Shown here piece after piece: positions 36,396 to 46,240 of a stretch of DNA of 64,000 bases. Source of the stretch: a bacterium (lineage in GTDB: Bacteria; Armatimonadota; Zipacnadia; Zipacnadales; UBA11051). The notes under the pieces were generated by a model. The model saw only the letters and a program-made list of their open reading frames with translations. It was not told where the DNA came from and searched no databases. Location of the stretch: the NCBI GenBank assembly GCA_030604405.1, contig JAUVVY010000005.1, positions 85,935-149,934 of the forward strand. Reading direction: 5' to 3'. The position numbers and the translations under genes were made by a program. Numbering within the stretch: position 1 is the stretch's first letter; each line of letters starts with the position of its first letter.

Positions 36396-37457
36396 ATGAA
36401 CAATGAAGTGATTCGACTTGGGATCATCGGCATGTCGCCGACCAATATGGCCTCGACCTTCGCACTCCTGAGCGACGAGCCGGACCTCAGGTATGAGATC
36501 ACGGCGATCTGCGCGCGGCGCCAGGAAGTGCTCGACCAGTGCATGGCGCAGTTCGACGTGCCGTTCGGGACGCTGGATTACCGCGAGCTTGCCCAACGTG
36601 ATGACGTGGATGTGGTTTGTGTCTTCACGCCGGATCATCTCCACGCCGATCACTGCGCCGCTGCCATTGAGGCCGGCAAGCACGTCGTCTGCACCAAGCC
36701 GATGGTCACATCCCTCGAAGAGGCCAGGAGGCTCGTGGACCTGGTGCGCGAGCATGGCGTCAAGTTCCTCGTCGGCGAGACGATGCGCTTCGACCGCCAG
36801 TTCTACATGTCCAAGAAGCTCTTCGACGACGGCGACCTCGGCGACCTCATCGCCATCGAGAGCTACTACGTCCATGACCTGCGCGCGGTCTTCGAGTTCA
36901 CCCCCTGGCGGCTGACCGTGCCTCAGGATTTTCTCTACGGTGGCTGTTGCCATTCCGTGGATGCCATCCGCGCCTTCGCCGGCGATATTGACACTGTTCA
37001 CGCCATCGCCATCAGGGGCGACCTCACCGCAGGCTACCCGCTCGAGGACAACTTCTTCCTCAACCTCAAGTTCAAGTCCGGTGTCATCGGACGTGTCTCC
37101 GGCCTCTACGGGATCATCCATCCGCCCACGCCGATGATGCAGATCGGCATCTACGGCACCAGGGGCAGCCTGCAGACGGAGTTCACCGATAACGAACCCG
37201 GCCAGGTGCGCGTCGTTCTGGACAAGCTCGTTGACCACAAGCCTCTGGTCGCCGATTTCGAACCCGAAACCGACCTCAGCGCCTATGGGCTTGGCGCTGC
37301 TGTCATCCGCTACATGCGCCATTTCCAGGACTGTCTCGACAACGACCTCGAGCCGGTTCCCGGTGTGGTCGAAAGCGCCAAGACGATGGCCGTCATCGCC
37401 GCCGCATGGGAGTCCATCGAGACCGGCCAGGTCGTCGAGGCCTTCAACGAATTCTGA
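36396..37457 (+). CDS. Gfo/Idh/MocA family protein with degenerate cofactor motifs
   Basis: The 353-residue protein clearly has the family fold (VCVFTPDHLHADHC, AAIEAGKHVVCTKPM, LYGGCCHSVDAIRAF). The Rossmann glycines are altered: the motif reads GIIGMSPTNMA, with Ser14 and Asn17 in place of two Gly. EKP is changed to TKP, which keeps the catalytic Lys but loses Glu. It may bind NAD differently or work as a non-redox partner. It is 41 bases after the sulfatase-fold gene and 24 before the URO-D-like gene. GAGG lies before the ATG. Confidence 0.88.
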   Translation: MNNEVIRLGIIGMSPTNMASTFALLSDEPDLRYEITAICARRQEVLDQCMAQFDVPFGTLDYRELAQRDDVDVVCVFTPDHLHADHCAAAIEAGKHVVCTKPMVTSLEEARRLVDLVREHGVKFLVGETMRFDRQFYMSKKLFDDGDLGDLIAIESYYVHDLRAVFEFTPWRLTVPQDFLYGGCCHSVDAIRAFAGDIDTVHAIAIRGDLTAGYPLEDNFFLNLKFKSGVIGRVSGLYGIIHPPTPMMQIGIYGTRGSLQTEFTDNEPGQVRVVLDKLVDHKPLVADFEPETDLSAYGLGAAVIRYMRHFQDCLDNDLEPVPGVVESAKTMAVIAAAWESIETGQVVEAFNEF

Positions 37458-37481
37458 GCCGCTGCCCAGGGGAAAACGTGC

Positions 37482-38537
37482 ATGAACGCTCGAAAACGCC
37501 TTTCAACGGTATATCGGGGGAGTCTTGCGGACCGCATCCCGTGGGCGCCGATCGTCACAAAGGCGACTCTTTCGACTTATCCGGACCGCGTCCAGACAGA
37601 AGGCACAATCGCTTTCACCCGCGCTGTTGGCGGTGACGTGCTGTACCGGGGCACGGCTCATCGTATTGAGCAGCCGCAGGTTGAGATCGCTCGCCACGCC
37701 GAGCGGGACACGCAGGTCACCGAGTATCAGACACCCTTCGGCACGCTTCGGCAAGTGTATCGCTCCGGCTCTCTCGTGGAACGTCAGATAAAGACCCTCA
37801 GCGACTACGAGGCCTTCAGGTTTGTTTACGAAAATCAGCGGTTTGTGCTGGACGAAGACGCTCTGCGTGAAGCTGAGCACCAGGTCGGGGACGCCGGCAT
37901 CGTCACAGCAAGCATCGGCCCGACGCCGGTCCAGCGCTTGCTGCAGTTTGAGTTGGGCGTTGAGGGTTTCGCGTATCACCTGGCCGATTGCCAGCGCGAG
38001 CTCGAGGGCCTGATGGCTGTTATGCACGCGAAGAACCTGGAGCTTTACGAGTTGGTAGCTTCCTCCTCAGCCGAGTTCGTCATGCTGTACGAGAACACTT
38101 CCACCACCATGGTCTCACCTGCGATCTATGACTGCTATAGCCTCGAGCACGTACGCGGGTTCGTAGAGGCCATGCACGCGCAGGGCAAGGTGGCGATCGT
38201 ACACATGTGCGGCAAGGTCAACCGGTTGCTGCACCTGATCCGCCAGACCGGTCTGGACGCCATTGATTGCCTGACGCCGGCGCCGACGGGGGATGTGGAC
38301 TTTGAAGAGGCATTCGAGATCCTGGGCGATAGTGTGATCATACACGGCTTGCTGGACCCGTCCGAATGGACCCACCGTCCTATCGAGGAGATCGAGCGGA
38401 ACATCCAGGCGCTCCTGACACCAGAGATCCTCAAGCGGCCTTTCGTATTTTGCACTGCTGCAGACGGCTTGCCGGGAATCCCGATGGAGAAGTTCGAGGC
38501 GATTGGCCGCATCATGAGCCGCTACCAGTTTGCTTGA
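37482..38537 (+). CDS. Uroporphyrinogen decarboxylase (URO-D) superfamily protein
   Basis: The 351-residue protein has the URO-D/MtaA/CmuA barrel features: SIGPTPVQRLLQF, IVHMCGKVNRLL with the His-x-Cys zinc-type motif, and DAIDCLTPAPTGDVDF near the C-terminal half. The HxCG motif favours the methyl-cobamide:CoM methyltransferase-like branch over true haem synthesis. Such proteins often partner with corrinoid-dependent systems, and an MttB-like gene occurs 20 kb away. AGGGGA stands nine bases before the ATG. It closes the five-gene run that starts with the deacetylase. Confidence 0.85.
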   Translation: MNARKRLSTVYRGSLADRIPWAPIVTKATLSTYPDRVQTEGTIAFTRAVGGDVLYRGTAHRIEQPQVEIARHAERDTQVTEYQTPFGTLRQVYRSGSLVERQIKTLSDYEAFRFVYENQRFVLDEDALREAEHQVGDAGIVTASIGPTPVQRLLQFELGVEGFAYHLADCQRELEGLMAVMHAKNLELYELVASSSAEFVMLYENTSTTMVSPAIYDCYSLEHVRGFVEAMHAQGKVAIVHMCGKVNRLLHLIRQTGLDAIDCLTPAPTGDVDFEEAFEILGDSVIIHGLLDPSEWTHRPIEEIERNIQALLTPEILKRPFVFCTAADGLPGIPMEKFEAIGRIMSRYQFA

Positions 38538-38662
38538 ACGACCTCAGGTGGGACTTGGCCGCGCCAGAGGGCCGACAGGACATCTTACCTGATTTGCGCG
38601 CGGTACGATCGCACAAGCAAGAGAGAGCCAAAGTGCCCTGACGCGGCGGAAGGGATGTGAAG

Positions 38663-40630
38663 ATGCCCCGTCTTACATTTACGAGGATTGTCTCGTTAGC
38701 GGTCTGCGTTTGTGTAGCGCATTGCAGCGTCGCTGAGGAGTTCACTTATGCGCCGCTGGATGACTTCGAGGATGCAAGCCCCTGGATTAAGGGAGATCCG
38801 AACACCGATCTTGAGCAGAAAGATGCTGCAGTCGTCCCTAATAGTGACTTCGTCAAGCAGGGCAAGCAGTCGCTGGCATTCATGATCCGCGTGAACTGGA
38901 CGCCCAGGCCCGGGGAGAAGTACCCCAGGGGCTGGCCGATGATGTCGCGCGGCTTCGACCCGCCGCAAGACTGGTCGCAGTTTGACAGGGTCTTCTTCTG
39001 GCTCTACACCGAGACAGGGGCCTCACTGCCCGAGGACCGCGTCCTGCGCTGTGCGCCGATTCGCGCTGGTGCAGGAAATGTCGATTGGTACACGCTGCCT
39101 GACATCGAGCCGGGCCGCTGGCAGCTCATGTCGGTGCCCTTGGCCGCTGGGACTGATTTCACCCAGGTTACGGGCTTTACATTTTACGTCGCCGAGGGCT
39201 GGTATCGAGACGGCGATGAGATCAATTTCTACGTGGATGACATGCGGCTGGGGCAGCGCACCTGGCCCGTCTTTCAGAGTTGCTCAGTCACATCGCGCAT
39301 CTTCCCGCGTGGGAGCAGTGTCGGCGGAGTCGTGGCGATCGAAGGCCCGCCCGAGGGAAGCAGTTTTTGCTGCACAGTCACTGACACGGGCGGCAGCAGA
39401 CAGTTCTCTCGCGAGATGCGCATGAGGCACAAGAGTGAACGGTGGCGGCGCTACACCGAGACCCTTACACCCGGCGGACACTACGCGACCGCAGAACTCC
39501 TTGACAAATCGGGGGAAATACGTGACTCCCGTCGCCAGTATTTCCGCAGCCTGGAGCCGCAGAGGCGGACTTACCTTTCGCTGATAAGCTTCTACTCGCC
39601 GACGCTCGAAAAGGCGACTGCCGAAAGGCTCAGCGTACTCAACGCCTCGGCTTACGCGGGTGTGGCAATTCCGCTTTGGAGCGGGTACGAGACCGACCCG
39701 GTGCCCGAGTATGAAGCTTTACAGCCGCAACTAAAGCTGGTAGGAGAGGCGCTTGAGATTGATCCGTGGCCGTGGGTCTTCACCAACCGCTTCATCGGCG
39801 CTCCGGCGGACGCTCAGAGCCACGCCAGCAAGCATGCCAAGGACCCCGGGTACTTTGAGCGCATCCCGATTCTCGACCTCGACAATGAGACCGGCGCCCG
39901 CGCCGACATGCTGAAGATGTGGCGGATTGCGGTGCGCGCAGCCAGGCAGTGGCGCTCGCCCGGCATAGTCCTGGATATGGAGGCATACAATAACTATCGC
40001 GCATACAGCGTCGAGTACGTGGCCCAGCAGCGCGGCGAGAGCATCGCGGAGGTTATCGAAAAGTGCGAGGCCGTCGGCGCCGAACTGGCAAGAATCATCG
40101 AAGCGGAATACCCGGAGTGCATCGTCTGGACGCTGTTTTCGCGCCTGGACCGGCCCCACACCGTCGAAGGCCACCCGGACCCGATACATCCTACCCCTGG
40201 CCATATCAGTCTCGGCTTTCTGAAGTACGCCAGGGCGCACGATCTGCCTGGCAAGTACCTGTGCGGCGGCGAAGTCAGCGTTGGTTACTACAACCCGAAT
40301 CCCGGCGCGCTGCGCGAGAAGATAGCTAAGCGCGACAGCAATATGGCCTGGGCGCTGGAGCAGTTTCCGGACCACCTGTTCCTGGTCGGCACCATCTCGC
40401 CATATCACGAGTACACGATCCTGACAACATGGCTGAAGACCAAAGCCGGCGAGGATCCGGAGTTGAAGACGATCGCCGATTTTCAGCCGATGTTCAAGGC
40501 CTTGTTTGATGCCTATGACTGGGTATGGATCTACGCAGCCGGGTCCGGCAGAACTGAGCCGTATAACCCTGAAAACAACCGGCTGTACGCTGAAGTGCTC
40601 GAGGCCGCTCTTGACGAAGCTGCGAAGTGA
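38663..40630 (+). CDS. Secreted protein with N-terminal carbohydrate-binding-like domain, probable glycoside-active barrel
   Basis: The 655-residue protein starts with a signal peptide (FTRIVSLAVCVCVAHCSVA, cleavage probably before Glu-Glu). Residues about 25-190 read as a jelly-roll with DDFEDASPW and INFYVDDMRLG, as in CBM-like domains. A central beta part follows, then a barrel-like half with IVLDMEAYNNYRAY and WTLFSRLDRPH. Acidic residues at strand ends (the Asp-Met-Glu) could be catalytic, but no known glycoside hydrolase family was recognised. GGAAGGG supports this ATG over a GTG two codons earlier. It is followed by another large secreted protein, so the two probably act on the same glycan. 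Confidence 0.72.
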   Translation: MPRLTFTRIVSLAVCVCVAHCSVAEEFTYAPLDDFEDASPWIKGDPNTDLEQKDAAVVPNSDFVKQGKQSLAFMIRVNWTPRPGEKYPRGWPMMSRGFDPPQDWSQFDRVFFWLYTETGASLPEDRVLRCAPIRAGAGNVDWYTLPDIEPGRWQLMSVPLAAGTDFTQVTGFTFYVAEGWYRDGDEINFYVDDMRLGQRTWPVFQSCSVTSRIFPRGSSVGGVVAIEGPPEGSSFCCTVTDTGGSRQFSREMRMRHKSERWRRYTETLTPGGHYATAELLDKSGEIRDSRRQYFRSLEPQRRTYLSLISFYSPTLEKATAERLSVLNASAYAGVAIPLWSGYETDPVPEYEALQPQLKLVGEALEIDPWPWVFTNRFIGAPADAQSHASKHAKDPGYFERIPILDLDNETGARADMLKMWRIAVRAARQWRSPGIVLDMEAYNNYRAYSVEYVAQQRGESIAEVIEKCEAVGAELARIIEAEYPECIVWTLFSRLDRPHTVEGHPDPIHPTPGHISLGFLKYARAHDLPGKYLCGGEVSVGYYNPNPGALREKIAKRDSNMAWALEQFPDHLFLVGTISPYHEYTILTTWLKTKAGEDPELKTIADFQPMFKALFDAYDWVWIYAAGSGRTEPYNPENNRLYAEVLEAALDEAAK

Positions 40631-40729
40631 GCAAGGCCGTCACCAGGACCTTACGGCGGCCAGGCGACAGGTGCTGTTCATCTCGAAATCCGGCATTCAA
40701 TCTCGTGATAAGCCTTGGGAGGCGGGAAA

Positions 40730-43700
40730 ATGTGCTGCATAGTTCGCTTTGGATTGTTATCGGCCCTAATACTGGTCTGCGTGTCTCTCAACTACGCCGC
40801 CACGCTGGAGGCCGGTGGCCTCGCCCTGGAATTGGATGCCAACGCCAACGTAACCGGCATAACGATAGGGCAGACAGATCTGCGGGTGACGCCCGGCCCT
40901 CTGGTGACGCTGTGTGAAGTCGAGAAAGCCGAGTTTGTCGCACCGGCGGTCACCGGCAGCCCCGACCAGGGCCTGGCTCTGGATTTTGCCGGGGCCAAGG
41001 TACGAGGCACGCTGGTCGTGAAGTCGCATGGCGATGCCTTGCAGTTCTCCTGCAACCTCAAAGGCGAAGACTTGCCTGCGCGCGGGATGCTGCTGCGCTT
41101 TGCCTTCCCCTTTGATGCCGACGGCTGGCAGTGGCACAATGACATGCAGACCGCGGTCGCGATAGCCGAGAACAAGATGTATGAGAATGTGCGCCCGCTG
41201 CGCGCCTATGCGGACCTGCCGGAGTGGCAGGACGAGCCGGCCCTCCGGATGGGCTATTCCAACCGCAACTTCTGCACCGTGCTGACCGGGCCGGTGGGCG
41301 TGTGCCTCGCCGTCCCCATTGATAAGCCGTGCATCTTCCGCACCGCCTATGACGGCGACGCCAGGCAACTCGAGATCGTCTATGACTTTGCCCTGTCGCC
41401 GGACACCAGGAAGCCCAATGAGGTAGATTTCACATTCGACCTCTACCAGTGTGACCCCAACTGGGCTTTCCGCAGCGCTCTGGCGCGTTACTATCGGCTC
41501 TATCCCGAGCTCTTTCGCACCTACGTGAGAGACCAGGGCCAGTGGATGGCTTTCAGCAGGCTGTCGGAGATTGACAACGCCAATGAGTTTTACTTCAGCC
41601 TACAGGAGGGTGCCTCGGAGCCGGAATACGATGACAAGATAGGCGTGCTTTCCTGCCCCTACTTCACTCACGCCGGCATGGGGGCCAACATTCCCAACTA
41701 TGACCCGGAAGCGGATCCGCTGCCGGCTCACGAGGTGCAGGTGGAGGCGATGGAGGCGGCCTTCAAGCGCCGCACCAAACTCGACGGCGTCTATCACGCG
41801 GTGGGCCTGCACGACGCCGAGGGCAAGCTGGATGTGCGCAAGTGGCGCGTCTATGCCCATCTGATCGCGCAATTCAATCTCGACCCTGAGTTGCTGTACG
41901 GCGAGTGGACGCTGAAGCAGGCAATCGCACGCATAGACCAGACAAAGAAGAGCAGGAACGCTGACCTGGACGGCTTCTATTATGACGGGTTGTCGGCGGG
42001 GGTGAACTATCGCCCGGACCATTTTAGGACAGCGGATGCGCCCTGTTTGTGGGATCCCGTGGCCGGGACGCCGTTCATAAACAACTTCTTCTCATCGTGT
42101 GAATTCGCCCGGGCTGCCGCCGAGCTGCTGCGACCGCGCGGCCTCATCACCATGATGAACGGCGCTCTGGGCGCGAGCTTCTATGTCGCGCCATGGCTGG
42201 ATGTCCTGGGCGCAGAAACAGGCCTGCGCATTCCGCGCGAGAGCTTCAACTACATCCGCGCCACAACCTATCACAAGCCCTTCCTGACACTGCTGAAGGG
42301 AAACTACGAGCAGAAGATCGCGCGCCCCGAGATGGAGCTGTTCCACAAGCGCTGTCTGGCCTACGGAGTGTTCCCCGGCTTTTTCGACTGGCCGCCCAGC
42401 GGCCTCGGCCCCGGAGGACGATACTGGTATCATTCTCGCTACTATGAGCGCGACCGCGACATCTTCCGCAAGTATCAGCCGCTGTGCCGCGACCTCGCCA
42501 TGGCCGGCTGGGAACCCGTCACCTACGCGCGCAGTTCCGAGCCGCAGGTCTTCGTCGAGCGATTCGGCCCCACCAGAGAGGGAATTGTGTGGCTTACGCT
42601 GCTGAATGAAGATTCTCATCCACACAAGACCAGCCTGACCATAGATGCCAAAGCGCTGAAGCTCGATGCGGCCACCGTAAAGGCCGTGGATGTCGTGACA
42701 GGAGCCCCTATTGACCTGAAGCTAAGGGCCGGGGTGCTTTCAGCCGACCTGGAAATACCCTCTGACGGCGTGATGGCACTCCAGATCACGCACCCACACG
42801 TCGCGGCACATTGGCGTGTCGAAAAGGCGGTCGAAACCCTCGACCGCGGCGTCCTGATGAGACAAGTTGATAAAGGCAAGCCGCCCATCCTGGTTCACTG
42901 GCTCCCGCAAGGCAAGACCTACTCCCGCGAGATGGTTGACGCCAAGACCAATCTCGTATTCGAGGGAGATGGCAACAGCGCCCAAAGCGCCGGCCAGTGG
43001 GTAATGTTCTTCCAGCCGAAAGCGGAGCAGATCAAGCTGCACGTCCGGGCCAGCGGGCAGGACCTTGTCGGTAGCAAAGGCAGCATCGGCGTGAGCTGTC
43101 GCCTGGCGTGGGTCACACCGAGCTACACTCATTACGAGACCCGCTTCTTTGATCTGGACACCGGCACGTATGACTGGAGAGATTTCGAATTCACGATTGA
43201 TTCCGAGCACGCCCTGCGCTCCATTTACCTCACACCCACGATCGGCAAAAGCGTCCAGGGCGCGCTGAAACTGGGGCAGGTGTCGCTTTCAGACATCAAC
43301 CGCGAGGAGTACGTTATTGATCCCGAGTTCAGCGAATGGTACGAGCCGGTGCCCGACAACATGCGGGAGCGCATTGACAGTGACTGCCAAAGCCTCCGCA
43401 CTTCGCTAATCAGTCTTCAGAATGTTGTGGCGGAGCTGACCGCCGGAACGACGCGCGAGATGTTGGGAGAGGTATCGGGCAAGTGTCGCAAGCTGGGCGA
43501 ATTCATCGCCCAGGAGCAGGCGGAGAACGGCTGCCGGCGGGTCCTGCGCGACCTGGAAGCGATCGAGCAGCACCTCGGCTTTGTCACGCTGGCCGCTTTC
43601 AGTATCGAGCTTCCGCAGATAAAGGGTCCCATCGCCGCAGCTCCCGGTGATGAAGTCGGCATAGCCTTCCCGGCCCCTGAAATAGCCGGAGTGCCGACCA

Positions 43701-45085
43701 GCACGGAACTGCGTTCTGACGATGTCAAGATACCGCCGAACGCTGCCGGCTGCAGAGTGCGTGTGCCGGCAGACGCCGAGATCGGCTCCACCATTGACAT
43801 CACAGGGCTGCTCCACATTGGTGCACCGGGCCAGGCGGCGACGGTGAAGGCCTCGCACCAGATTACCATCATGCCGCCTCTGGAGATGAGGCTGGAGAGT
43901 CACGGCGCCGACCAGGAAACAGGCGCTTGCCGTGTGCGCATTGTGCTACGAAACAATCGCATGAGGGATACCACGGCCATCTTGGCCGTGAATGCCCCGC
44001 AGGGCTGGCGAGTTGCGGCTCCGGCCACCATCAAGGTGCCGGCCGCCGGCGAGGCCTCGACCGAGGCACAGATAAGCCCCACCAAAGAGGCTACGCCGGG
44101 CTCAGTCGAGATCAACATTTCTGCCACAGCCGCCAAGGACACGACCCATTCGCGCATCACCATGCTGTACATACCCAGGGAAGCCAACCTGCTGAAGAAC
44201 GCGGGCTTCGAGGATGGCGGCACGGGCTGGGGCATTGGCAAGGACACTGTCAGCATAGAGACTGAGGAGGCGCGCAGTGGCCAGGCGTCTTTGCGGATAC
44301 AGAATCCTGCGGCGGTCCAGAGCGAAACATCTCAGTCGGTGGCACTGAATCAGGAAAGTCCCTGCGCGATTCTGGTGCGCGCCTCTTCCAAGGCGAAGGA
44401 CGTCAGCGGCAAACCGGGCAAGGGCTATTCACTATATGTGGACATCTATTACATGGATGGCACGCCGCTGTACGGCCAGACTTACAACTTCCAGACCGGC
44501 ACCACCGACTGGCAAATGGGCGAGCTTTACATCGAGCCCCAAAAGCCTATTCGAAATGTCAACCTCTATCTGCTGCTGCGGGGCAAGTCCGGCACCGCGT
44601 ACTTTGATGATGTCGCGCTCATGGAAGACCCTCGCCGTATCGGGAACTTTGCCCGCGATGCGCAGGTGGCAGTAGATAGCAATTACTCCGGCTACGATCC
44701 CAGCCCCATCAACGACGGCCTCATTCAAACAGAGGGATTACACTGGACCAAGCAAGCGTGGGCCTCGGCCGAGAGTGCCAGGGAGCACTTCATCACGCTC
44801 AAGTTCGACCAGCCGCGTGAGATCGCCAGGGTCACCATCTACTGGTCCCTGGATGCCGGCATTGCGCGGACCTCTCAGGAGGTGCAACTGCAGATTCCCG
44901 AGGGCGACGGCTGGAAAACGATACTCACGGTGCGACCCGAGGCACCGGTGCCTGCGACAGATATCGTGCTTGCACAGGAGGTTAGTGCCGACACGTTCCG
45001 CCTGTTTCAGCCCGGTGGCAGGGGGCCAAGGGAGCGCGAGGGGTTGATGTGGGTGCGCGAGGTCGAGCTTTTCCCGCCTCAGTAG
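40730..45085 (+). CDS. Large secreted multidomain protein (glycoside-hydrolase-like barrel, CBM and discoidin-like C-terminus)
   Basis: This is the longest gene here, 1451 residues. It has a signal peptide (FGLLSALILVCVSLNYA), an N-terminal beta-sandwich (about 25-250) and a barrel region (about 250-640) with LDGFYYDGLSAGVNY and LDVLGAETGLRIP, whose Asp/Glu residues lie where retaining glycosidases carry catalytic acids. A beta-sandwich and helical linker (about 650-950) and Ig-like repeats follow. Next comes a CBM4/9-like unit beginning LLKNAGFEDGGTGWG (about 1155), and a final F5/8-type C (discoidin) domain with INDG and VTIYWSLDAG. It resembles uncharacterised GH-A-clan proteins of soil and sponge bacteria. 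GGAGGCGGGA precedes the ATG. Confidence 0.75.
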   Translation: MCCIVRFGLLSALILVCVSLNYAATLEAGGLALELDANANVTGITIGQTDLRVTPGPLVTLCEVEKAEFVAPAVTGSPDQGLALDFAGAKVRGTLVVKSHGDALQFSCNLKGEDLPARGMLLRFAFPFDADGWQWHNDMQTAVAIAENKMYENVRPLRAYADLPEWQDEPALRMGYSNRNFCTVLTGPVGVCLAVPIDKPCIFRTAYDGDARQLEIVYDFALSPDTRKPNEVDFTFDLYQCDPNWAFRSALARYYRLYPELFRTYVRDQGQWMAFSRLSEIDNANEFYFSLQEGASEPEYDDKIGVLSCPYFTHAGMGANIPNYDPEADPLPAHEVQVEAMEAAFKRRTKLDGVYHAVGLHDAEGKLDVRKWRVYAHLIAQFNLDPELLYGEWTLKQAIARIDQTKKSRNADLDGFYYDGLSAGVNYRPDHFRTADAPCLWDPVAGTPFINNFFSSCEFARAAAELLRPRGLITMMNGALGASFYVAPWLDVLGAETGLRIPRESFNYIRATTYHKPFLTLLKGNYEQKIARPEMELFHKRCLAYGVFPGFFDWPPSGLGPGGRYWYHSRYYERDRDIFRKYQPLCRDLAMAGWEPVTYARSSEPQVFVERFGPTREGIVWLTLLNEDSHPHKTSLTIDAKALKLDAATVKAVDVVTGAPIDLKLRAGVLSADLEIPSDGVMALQITHPHVAAHWRVEKAVETLDRGVLMRQVDKGKPPILVHWLPQGKTYSREMVDAKTNLVFEGDGNSAQSAGQWVMFFQPKAEQIKLHVRASGQDLVGSKGSIGVSCRLAWVTPSYTHYETRFFDLDTGTYDWRDFEFTIDSEHALRSIYLTPTIGKSVQGALKLGQVSLSDINREEYVIDPEFSEWYEPVPDNMRERIDSDCQSLRTSLISLQNVVAELTAGTTREMLGEVSGKCRKLGEFIAQEQAENGCRRVLRDLEAIEQHLGFVTLAAFSIELPQIKGPIAAAPGDEVGIAFPAPEIAGVPTSTELRSDDVKIPPNAAGCRVRVPADAEIGSTIDITGLLHIGAPGQAATVKASHQITIMPPLEMRLESHGADQETGACRVRIVLRNNRMRDTTAILAVNAPQGWRVAAPATIKVPAAGEASTEAQISPTKEATPGSVEINISATAAKDTTHSRITMLYIPREANLLKNAGFEDGGTGWGIGKDTVSIETEEARSGQASLRIQNPAAVQSETSQSVALNQESPCAILVRASSKAKDVSGKPGKGYSLYVDIYYMDGTPLYGQTYNFQTGTTDWQMGELYIEPQKPIRNVNLYLLLRGKSGTAYFDDVALMEDPRRIGNFARDAQVAVDSNYSGYDPSPINDGLIQTEGLHWTKQAWASAESAREHFITLKFDQPREIARVTIYWSLDAGIARTSQEVQLQIPEGDGWKTILTVRPEAPVPATDIVLAQEVSADTFRLFQPGGRGPREREGLMWVREVELFPPQ

Positions 45086-45235
45086 CCGATTGCGCGTTGG
45101 TGGTTGACACACTTGTGTCCGAAATGTGCTGAGGCCGAGGCAGACCTTCCGCGAACCGGCGAGATTCATGCAGGAATACGGCCCAGCTTGCGGAAATGAC
45201 AGTCGTGCCAAAACGGTTGTCAAGGGGGACCTAGA

Positions 45236-46198
45236 ATGAGCCTGAAGACCGTCGCCGTATTCGGCGGCAGCGGCAAGATCGGTCGCCGAGTTATCCAGTT
45301 GCTCCAGGGGCGGGGCCTGAATGTCCGCGCCCTGATTCACCGCACACCCATCGAGCTGGATGGCCTTTACACTATCTACGGGAGTGTCACTGACCCGGAG
45401 GTGGTAGGCCAGGTCGTCGAGCACGCCGACGCGGTAGTGCACCTGGCCACCATGAAGGAGGACCCGGACACCTTCTTCGATGTCAGCATCAGGGGCACGT
45501 TCAACGTGCTGGAAGCGTGTCGAGAGGCTGACATTCAGCAGCTTATACTCTTCAGTGGCGACGCAGTTCAGGGCATCTGGTTCTATCCCCAGCCGATCCC
45601 GATCAACGAGAACCATGCCAAGGCCGCCTATCCCGGCTACTACGCATTCAGCAAGGTCATCGAGGAGACCATGGCCGAGCAATATGCGATTCAGTACGGC
45701 GTGCCGATTACGATTTTGCGCTCCTCGTGGATCTTCGAAAAGGACGATTTGCTGAACCACTTTTCTCTCTTGGAGAACGTGAATCCGGCCGAGCCGGGGC
45801 ACGGCTTTGGCGAAGTTGCCGACGATGTCATGGCCCTGGTCGAAGCCGGCGAAGAGCGTATCGCCATGCAGGTTGACGCCGATGGGGCCCCCTATCATCG
45901 CCACATTGTCCACATTGACGATGTGATGCAGGCTTTCGCCAAGATGCTTGGTAACCCGTCTGCGGCAGGCGAGGACTTCAATATCGCCGCCCCCGCTGCC
46001 TTCGAGTATCGCGTAGCCTGCGAATACCTGTCCGAAAAACTCGGTATCCCGGTTATTGAGATCGCCTGCCCTGGCTACCACTCATTTGAGATTGACATCT
46101 CCAAAGCCCGTTCAATCCTGGGCTACGCGCCAGAGAATGACATTTTCACTATGATTGACCGCGCAGTCGCATACCGAAAGGAACACGCGACACAGTGA
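45236..46198 (+). CDS. NAD-dependent epimerase/dehydratase (extended SDR)
   Basis: The 320-residue protein starts with VAVFGGSGKIGRRVIQLLQ, an extended-SDR Rossmann loop. HLATMKEDPDTFFDVS, LILFSGDAV and YYAFSKVIEE (catalytic Tyr-x3-Lys) follow in order. It should act on a nucleotide sugar or similar substrate. A GGGGGA site stands about seven bases before the ATG. The next gene, a VOC protein, follows after 42 bases and may be co-transcribed. Confidence 0.9.
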   Translation: MSLKTVAVFGGSGKIGRRVIQLLQGRGLNVRALIHRTPIELDGLYTIYGSVTDPEVVGQVVEHADAVVHLATMKEDPDTFFDVSIRGTFNVLEACREADIQQLILFSGDAVQGIWFYPQPIPINENHAKAAYPGYYAFSKVIEETMAEQYAIQYGVPITILRSSWIFEKDDLLNHFSLLENVNPAEPGHGFGEVADDVMALVEAGEERIAMQVDADGAPYHRHIVHIDDVMQAFAKMLGNPSAAGEDFNIAAPAAFEYRVACEYLSEKLGIPVIEIACPGYHSFEIDISKARSILGYAPENDIFTMIDRAVAYRKEHATQ

Positions 46199-46240
46199 GC
46201 CATTTCTATTCTTGCCAATTGATGAAAGGGTGATTGCACC

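Noticed and set aside
44738..46081. A 447-codon minus-strand frame across the large secreted protein end and epimerase
   Set aside because: Antisense shadow without ribosome site or recognisable motifs, spanning two well supported genes.
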